Shown piece by piece: positions 6,109 to 9,030 of a stretch of DNA of 9,030 nucleotides. The stretch is taken from NCBI GenBank assembly GCA_947371645.1, contig CANBQJ010000151.1:1-9030 (forward strand). Reading direction: 5' to 3'. Each line of letters starts with the position of its first letter. Within the stretch, counting starts at the first letter, position 1. This DNA comes from Burkholderiales bacterium. Its GTDB lineage: Bacteria > Pseudomonadota > Gammaproteobacteria > Burkholderiales > Burkholderiaceae. The notes under the pieces are model-generated. The model worked only from the letters and a program-made list of their open reading frames with translations, made no database searches and was not told where the DNA came from. The position numbers were made by a program, and so were the translations under genes.

Positions 6109-7236
6109 ATGCCCCGTGCTGGTCAGAAGCTCAAGACCCGCAAGCGCGCGGCGGTCAAACCTGCCGGGCGTCCTTGCACGCCCGATGACACGCTGGCGCA
6201 CAACGTGCTCACGCGCTACATGCAAGAGCACTTCGAGTGGATGCTGGTGACGGGCTACAGCGCGGACACGGTGCGGGCGCGGCGCCAGGCCATCCGCAAG
6301 TTCATTGCATGGGCGGACGAGCGGGGCCTGGCTGACCCGCGCGAGATCACCAAGCCGATGCTGGAGCGCTACCAGCGGCACTTGTTCTATTACCGCAAGC
6401 CTGCGGGAGGCAAGAGTGAGGGCGCGCCCTTGACCATCACCATGCAGTACCAGTACCTGGCGCCGCTCAAGACGTGGTTCCGCTGGCTCAGTCGTGAACA
6501 CCACATTCTGGCCAACCCGGCGGCTGATCTTGATTTACCCAAGCAGCCCAAGCGCTTGCCGCGCTCGGTGCCCAGCGTGCAGGAGGTCGAAGCGGTGATG
6601 GCCGAGGCCGAACCATGCACGGCGCAAGGCTTGCGGGACAGGGCTTTGCTGGAGACGCTGTATGCCACGGGCCTGCGCCGCATGGAGGCCGCAGGCGTGG
6701 GCGTGTATGACGTGGATTTGCAGCGGGGCACCTTGTGGGTCAGGCAAGGCAAGGGAGGGCGCCAGCGGGTGGTGCCGCTGGGCGAGCGGGCGGTGGCCTG
6801 GCTTGACAAGTACCTGAGCGAGGCGCGGCCGCAGTTGCTGGCCACGGACACCCAGGCCTTGTTCCTGACGGACTACGGCGAGCCCATGCGGGCCGATCAT
6901 GTGTCTGCGAGAGTCAAGCGGTACATGCGCTTTGCGGGCGTGGACAAGGTGGGTGCCACGCACTTGCTGCGCCATGCCTGCGCCACACACATGCTGGAAG
7001 GCGGAGCCGACATCCGCTTCATTCAGGAGATGCTGGGGCATGCGAATTTGGAGACCACGGAGATTTACACGCATGTGAGCATCGACAAGTTGATCGCGGT
7101 GCACCGTGCCACGCACCCGAGCCGATTGCAAAGGCATCGCGACAGCGGCAACCCTGTGACCGGGCCGAGCCTGGACGAGGCCCGGCAGGCACTGGTGCAT
7201 GTGATGGGGCAGGACGTGGACGACGAGGCGGTGTGA
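6109..7236 (+). CDS. Tyrosine recombinase/integrase, XerC/XerD-like
   Basis: This 375-residue protein begins one base after the primase stop (TGACATG), so the two are almost certainly co-transcribed and probably translationally coupled. Residues about 28-140 form the SAM-like core-binding domain (HFEWMLVTGYSADTVRARRQ). Residues about 160-335 form the catalytic domain. All active-site residues are present: R190 in TGLRRME, K215 in RQGKGGRQR, H285 and R288 in HLLRHA, H311 in LGHANL, and the nucleophile Y320 in TEIYTHV. The N-terminus is basic, and about 45 residues follow the catalytic domain, a longer tail than in housekeeping XerC/D. It should cut and rejoin DNA at a short core site to integrate or excise the element. 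Its partner site is not proven; the 53-base repeats and the small palindromes near 8312-8378 are candidates. It looks intact. Confidence 0.95.
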   Translation: MPRAGQKLKTRKRAAVKPAGRPCTPDDTLAHNVLTRYMQEHFEWMLVTGYSADTVRARRQAIRKFIAWADERGLADPREITKPMLERYQRHLFYYRKPAGGKSEGAPLTITMQYQYLAPLKTWFRWLSREHHILANPAADLDLPKQPKRLPRSVPSVQEVEAVMAEAEPCTAQGLRDRALLETLYATGLRRMEAAGVGVYDVDLQRGTLWVRQGKGGRQRVVPLGERAVAWLDKYLSEARPQLLATDTQALFLTDYGEPMRADHVSARVKRYMRFAGVDKVGATHLLRHACATHMLEGGADIRFIQEMLGHANLETTEIYTHVSIDKLIAVHRATHPSRLQRHRDSGNPVTGPSLDEARQALVHVMGQDVDDEAV

Positions 7237-7335
7237 TGTGGTGGCCCGTTCCGTCACGGCGCTTGCGTGGCAAGCCCCGCGCCCTCTCTGCGCTGCGGTG
7301 GGCGTGGACAGGCAAGCATCTGCCCACGCTGAGCA

Positions 7336-7371
7336 CAAGGCCAGCCAGGCATTGAGCCTGGCCGGACCTTG
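7336..7371. repeat. Two-tier hairpin (CAAGG...GCCAGGC...GCCTGGC...CCTTG)
   Basis: The inner stem GCCAGGC (7344-7350) and GCCTGGC (7356-7362) has the loop ATTGA. The outer stem CAAGG (7336-7340) and CCTTG (7367-7371) is also exact. It lies about 100 bases after the recombinase stop and could end that transcript. The structure at 8189-8240 has a similar two-tier layout. Confidence 0.55.
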
Positions 7372-7386
7372 GCAGAGGCTGCGGGG

Positions 7387-7406
7387 TTACTGGCTTGCGC
7401 CAGTAA
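7387..7406. repeat. Perfect 8-base hairpin related to 8084-8101
   Basis: TTACTGGC (7387-7394) and GCCAGTAA (7399-7406) flank the loop TTGC. The stretch 7395-7410 matches 8089-8104 at 14 of 16 positions apart from a small register shift, and the T-A pair here is replaced by C-G there, preserving the stem. Confidence 0.6.
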
Positions 7407-7491
7407 ACATAACGGGCTGTTACGCCCAAGTGTGGCCAGTCGTTCGCGGTGCTCACTTGGTGTCCACACCGCTGCGCGCCCTTCGGGTTGG

Positions 7492-7507
7492 CATAACCCC
7501 CGTTATG
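7492..7507. repeat. Short perfect hairpin CATAAC-CCCC-GTTATG
   Basis: Six-base arms at 7492-7497 and 7502-7507 are exact reverse complements around CCCC. CATAACGGG also occurs at 7408-7416 next to the previous hairpin. Function unknown. Confidence 0.5.
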
Positions 7508-7530
7508 TCTTGCGCCCCTCCGCCCCTGCA

Positions 7531-7559
7531 CGCGGCACCAGCTTGCAGCTCGTGCCGCG
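7531..7559. repeat. Long hairpin with 12 of 13 paired positions
   Basis: CGCGGCAC (7531-7538) pairs with GTGCCGCG (7552-7559). After a single C-C mismatch, AGCT (7540-7543) pairs with AGCT (7547-7550) around a TGC loop. This is the longest near-perfect stem in the non-coding region. Confidence 0.6.
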
Positions 7560-7745
7560 CCGAATACCAAAGCATGCGCTGGCCATGGCTTCGCCATCGC
7601 CGCAAAAGACCACAGCCAGGCGCTGCGCGCAGTCTTGAAGGTTGGCCCCGCCCGACCGCCATCCGCCCCCGAGGGGCTCCCCAGCCTCATGCCACCACCG
7701 AGAAAACTTACCTCCACTGGCCGGACAGCGTAGCGCCGTGCTCCC

Positions 7746-7790
7746 CGCGTCAAGGGTTCGCTGCGCCGCGCTGCGCGCGCCCTTGACACG
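7746..7790. repeat. Hairpin H3 upstream of the DUF7706-like gene (GTCAAGGG...CCCTTGAC)
   Basis: GTCAAGGG (7749-7756) pairs with CCCTTGAC (7780-7787), and two more outer pairs follow after one mismatch. The loop contains GCGCTGCGCGCG. The right half (7768-7790) matches 8220-8242 at 21 of 23 bases, and the innermost G-C pair here is a C-G pair in that copy, which keeps the stem intact. Confidence 0.6.
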
Positions 7791-7821
7791 GCTGCGCGCG
7801 GCACTCGGTGAGGTTGGCCAG

Positions 7822-7842
7822 CGGCGTTCGCTGTGAACGCCG
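7822..7842. repeat. Perfect 8-base hairpin just upstream of the DUF7706-like gene
   Basis: CGGCGTTC (7822-7829) and GAACGCCG (7835-7842) flank GCTGT. It ends 12 bases before the ribosome binding site AAGGGA at 7854-7859, so in mRNA it would sit in the 5' leader and could modulate translation or end upstream transcription. Confidence 0.55.
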
Positions 7843-7867
7843 GGCACCACTTCAAGGGATGAACACC

Positions 7868-8056
7868 ATGGATCACATCACCGTGCAAATCGATCTGCCG
7901 CAGGATCAGGCCTGGGCGCTGGCGCAATTGCTCAAGCGCATCGGCTACAGCGATTGCCGCGCGCTGGCCGAAGACGACCAGCAGGCCTACCAGATGATCC
8001 AGGCCGCCGAGCAGGTGCGCCGGGCCTTGGCTGATGCTGGGGTCGCGCCGCGCTGA
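7868..8056 (+). CDS. Small DUF7706-like protein
   Basis: I chose the ATG at 7868 because AAGGGA (7854-7859) precedes it by 8 bases; an ATG at 7859 overlaps that ribosome binding site. The product is 62 residues: MDHITVQIDLPQDQAWALAQ, LLKRIGYSDCRALAEDD, QQAYQMIQAAEQVRRALADA, then GVAPR. It reads as a short beta strand followed by amphipathic helices, soluble, without signal or membrane segments. From memory it matches a family of small proteins of unknown function (DUF7706) seen in genomic islands of beta- and gammaproteobacteria. It stands alone between two hairpin-rich non-coding stretches. The coding quality is clear (GC-rich third positions, good ribosome binding site), but nothing in it reveals a role. 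Confidence 0.8.
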   Translation: MDHITVQIDLPQDQAWALAQLLKRIGYSDCRALAEDDQQAYQMIQAAEQVRRALADAGVAPR

Positions 8057-8083
8057 AGCGGCAGGGGCGCCAGGCCGCCCCAT

Positions 8084-8101
8084 CTCACTTGCGCCAGTGA
8101 G
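8084..8101. repeat. Hairpin related to 7387-7406
   Basis: CTCACT (8084-8089) and AGTGAG (8096-8101) flank TGCGCC. The loop and right arm match the earlier hairpin, and the stem is kept by a compensatory change. Confidence 0.55.
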
Positions 8102-8188
8102 CATCTGGCCGACGCCGCATGGTCTGGATGCGGGGCAAGCCGCCCGTGTCGTCTCGCCCCGCAACCGACAGCGTATGTTGTTGGCGCA

Positions 8189-8240
8189 CGTCAAGGCCAA
8201 GCCAGGCCGTGGGCCTGGCGCGCTGCGCGCGGCCTTGACG
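8189..8240. repeat. Hairpin H3' downstream of the DUF7706-like gene, with nested stem
   Basis: CGTCAAGGCC (8189-8198) and GGCCTTGACG (8231-8240) are exact reverse complements. Inside, GCCAGGCC (8201-8208) and GGCCTGGC (8212-8219) form a second perfect stem with the loop GTG. The right side is a close copy of 7768-7790. Confidence 0.65.
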
Positions 8241-8266
8241 CGATCACCACCGAGGAGCGCGATAAA

Positions 8267-8289
8267 CCCCTTTAGCCGCTAAAAAGGGG
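8267..8289. repeat. Bulged hairpin CCCCTTTAGC...GCTAAAAAGGGG
   Basis: CCCCTTTAG (8267-8275) pairs with CTAAAAAGGGG (8279-8289) apart from two extra A residues. Read on the - strand it is followed by TTTATC, so it could be a terminator for - strand transcription. Its TTTAGCCGC core echoes the CTTTAGCNGC repeats in the primase gene. Confidence 0.4.
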
Positions 8290-8311
8290 GAGGTCCATGC
8301 GCGGGCGCGAA

Positions 8312-8332
8312 GCCTAGAATGTGCGTCTAGGC
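8312..8332. repeat. Inverted repeat GCCTAGA-7-TCTAGGC, candidate recombinase site
   Basis: The 7-base arms at 8312-8318 and 8326-8332 are exact, with a 7-base spacer ATGTGCG. Two inverted arms around a 6-8 base spacer is the general layout of tyrosine recombinase core sites, though the arms are shorter than usual. It is also a plausible small hairpin. No second copy is visible in the window. Confidence 0.3.
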
Positions 8333-8359
8333 AAAAATCTGGAATTGGTGGGAGGGACG

Positions 8360-8378
8360 TTACGCGCGTGGCGCGTAA
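8360..8378. repeat. Palindrome TTACGCGC-GTG-GCGCGTAA
   Basis: The 8-base arms at 8360-8367 and 8371-8378 are exact around GTG. It lies about 60 bases before the orphan tip's repeat and could be an operator or an accessory recombinase site. No copy is seen at the left side. Confidence 0.4.
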
Positions 8379-8407
8379 GTGGTTGATGTGTCTGGCAAAA
8401 CTGGCCG

Positions 8408-8818
8408 TTGTACGACGGTGGTGCGTCAGGGCCAATCATTTACAGCTATGTCAGTGGCAATCCGCTGAGCTTCATCGACCCCCTGGGGTTGGCCAAGTGC
8501 GAAGAAAAGCCCAGCTTGCTCGACGAGAAGGCTGAGCGCCATACTCTTGACGGGGATGGGCCGACCAGTGGTGGACATCGGTACGGAACTGGAAAGCCTG
8601 GGAAGAGCGAATTTCCTAGTAGCTGGTCGGATGGCAAGATCAAGGGTGAAATTTCTGACATTGCAACAGACCCGAAGACTCAGTGGTCAAAGCCTGATGG
8701 TCGCGGTTATGTCACGGGGTCTGGTACCCGGGATGGCGTCGATATCAAGACGGTTTACGACACGAAGAACAATCGAATCGTCACGGGGTTCCCCACAAAC
8801 ATGCCAAGAAATCCATGA
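8408..8818 (+). CDS. Orphan Rhs C-terminal tip with bacterial EndoU nuclease toxin domain
   Basis: The frame is open from 8387, just after a TGA, and has no ATG; TTG at 8408 is the only plausible start and lacks a clear ribosome binding site. The first part repeats the end of an Rhs core (YSYVSGNPLSFIDPLGLAK), followed by a tip that matches the bacterial EndoU family as I remember it: H45 in ERHTLDGDG, GGH at 55-57, GTGKPGKSEFP with K66, WSDGKI, TRDGVDI and IVTGFPTNMPRNP. H45, H57 and a lysine would be the EndoU triad; such toxins cut RNA, often tRNA. Without the secretion and shell regions it is probably silent, a displaced tip kept in reserve that becomes functional when joined to a core. 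The stop overlaps the next start (ATGA). The composition is less GC-rich than the core. Confidence 0.85.
   Translation: MYDGGASGPIIYSYVSGNPLSFIDPLGLAKCEEKPSLLDEKAERHTLDGDGPTSGGHRYGTGKPGKSEFPSSWSDGKIKGEISDIATDPKTQWSKPDGRGYVTGSGTRDGVDIKTVYDTKNNRIVTGFPTNMPRNP
8441..8493 (+). repeat. 53-base direct repeat, copy B (start of the orphan tip)
   Basis: Identical to 1022-1074 and in the same codon phase. The preceding bases show no similarity to the Rhs core, so the identity begins sharply. The copies are 7,419 bases apart, a multiple of three. Confidence 0.95.
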
Positions 8819-9030
8819 GCGTCAACTTTGAGGTAATCGAGTCAAACTTGAGGGCCGTGCTGGCTGAAATCCAGGCGCAACCGGAGATCGGGGGAGTGTT
8901 TCCGGCTGAATTGCAAAGCTATGCCGATCAGGTTCAGCAGATCTCTGAATTTATTGAGCAGGCGGGTGAGTACGGCGTGGCGTATGAGTCGTTGATCTGT
9001 ATGCTGGAGCGCTTCCCATTCACGCTATCA
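8815..9030 (+). CDS. MafI-like immunity protein for the EndoU tip (5' part)
   Basis: The ATG at 8815 overlaps the TGA of the EndoU tip (ATGA). The 72 codons inside the window start MSVNFEVIESNLRAVLAEIQ and contain VQQISEFIEQAGEYGVAYES, then LICMLERFPF; the gene continues beyond the window. The GEYGVAYESL pattern resembles the MafI family, known as immunity partners of the neisserial MafB toxins, some of which carry EndoU domains. It is all helical, cytosolic and acidic, as expected of a protein that caps a nuclease. An own promoter would be useful for a silent toxin fragment, but none is obvious in the toxin coding sequence. Confidence 0.75.
   Translation, partial: MSVNFEVIESNLRAVLAEIQAQPEIGGVFPAELQSYADQVQQISEFIEQAGEYGVAYESLICMLERFPFTLS

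Larger units (their letters stand above)
7237..7867. other. Hairpin-rich non-coding region downstream of the recombinase gene
   Basis: I find no convincing gene in these 631 bases. Open frames exist on both strands but their translations are low-complexity, rich in Arg, Pro, Ala and Cys, with no recognisable domain. Instead the region holds many perfect inverted repeats: 7344-7362, 7387-7406, 7492-7507, 7531-7559, 7665-7677, 7746-7790 and 7822-7842. Several have relatives on the far side of the small gene at 7868-8056. It could be transcribed as a structured RNA, carry protein-binding sites for the element, or be an old repeat-rich remnant. Confidence 0.6.
8057..8386. other. Hairpin-rich non-coding region between the DUF7706-like gene and the orphan Rhs tip
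   Basis: No gene is supported in these 330 bases. Perfect inverted repeats occur at 8084-8101, 8189-8240 (with a nested stem), 8267-8289, 8312-8332 and 8360-8378. The part up to about 8245 shares hairpin families with the region upstream of the small gene. The part from about 8260 is less GC-rich and contains compact palindromes that could be recombination sites or the right edge of the element. Confidence 0.6.

Noticed and set aside
7238..7786. A 182-codon open frame on the + strand after the recombinase gene
   Set aside because: The translation is low-complexity and rich in Arg, Pro, Ala and Cys with no domain. It passes through many hairpins and has no good ribosome binding site.
7019..8200. 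A 393-codon open frame on the - strand
   Set aside because: It opposes the end of the recombinase gene and the DUF7706-like gene. The sequence is Arg/Ala-rich without recognisable motifs, typical of antisense frames in GC-rich DNA.
7336..8378. CRISPR array or integron attC array suggested by repeated hairpins
   Set aside because: The repeats are not regularly spaced and have no uniform spacers. The attC-type GTT/AAC core is absent; GCCTAGA/TCTAGGC only resembles it.

Overview
The window looks like an accessory region of a GC-rich proteobacterium, most likely a betaproteobacterium near Comamonadaceae. I infer this from codon usage and the look of the genes; no marker gene or RNA fixes the taxon. 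It holds two polymorphic-toxin tips and their immunity genes, with what looks like an integrating, possibly self-replicating element between them.

Left part (1-1647, + strand): the 3' end of a large Rhs/YD-repeat gene. It has 94-residue Ig-like repeats, an RHS repeat-associated core ending in a DPLGL motif, and a variable C-terminal tip that resembles the DUF4160 fold. A small DUF7710-like gene overlaps its stop codon and is the presumed immunity gene. A strong hairpin at 1663-1692 separates it from the converging genes to the right.

Middle (1720-7236): a divergent module. On the - strand an Xre-type regulator is translationally coupled to an ORF6N-domain protein. On the + strand a large CHC2/Toprim primase fused to an ATPase domain and a winged helix is followed, 1 base later, by a XerC/D-like tyrosine recombinase with all catalytic residues. 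The ~170-base gap between the divergent genes carries promoter-like hexamers and an inverted repeat. The layout (repressor and accessory DNA-binding protein against primase and recombinase) resembles the control and replication/integration core of a satellite-type mobile element.

Right part (7237-8386): mostly non-coding and unusually rich in perfect hairpins. Some recur with compensatory base changes around a single small gene, a DUF7706-like protein at 7868-8056.

Right edge (8387-9030): an orphan Rhs tip whose toxin domain I recognise as bacterial EndoU nuclease, followed by an overlapping MafI-like immunity gene that runs off the window. The orphan tip starts with a 53-base segment identical to the DPLGL-coding segment of the left Rhs gene and in the same codon phase. 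Recombination between the two copies would remove 7,419 bases and fuse the Rhs core in frame to the EndoU tip. The most interesting reading of the window is therefore a toxin-tip switch coupled to a mobile element.
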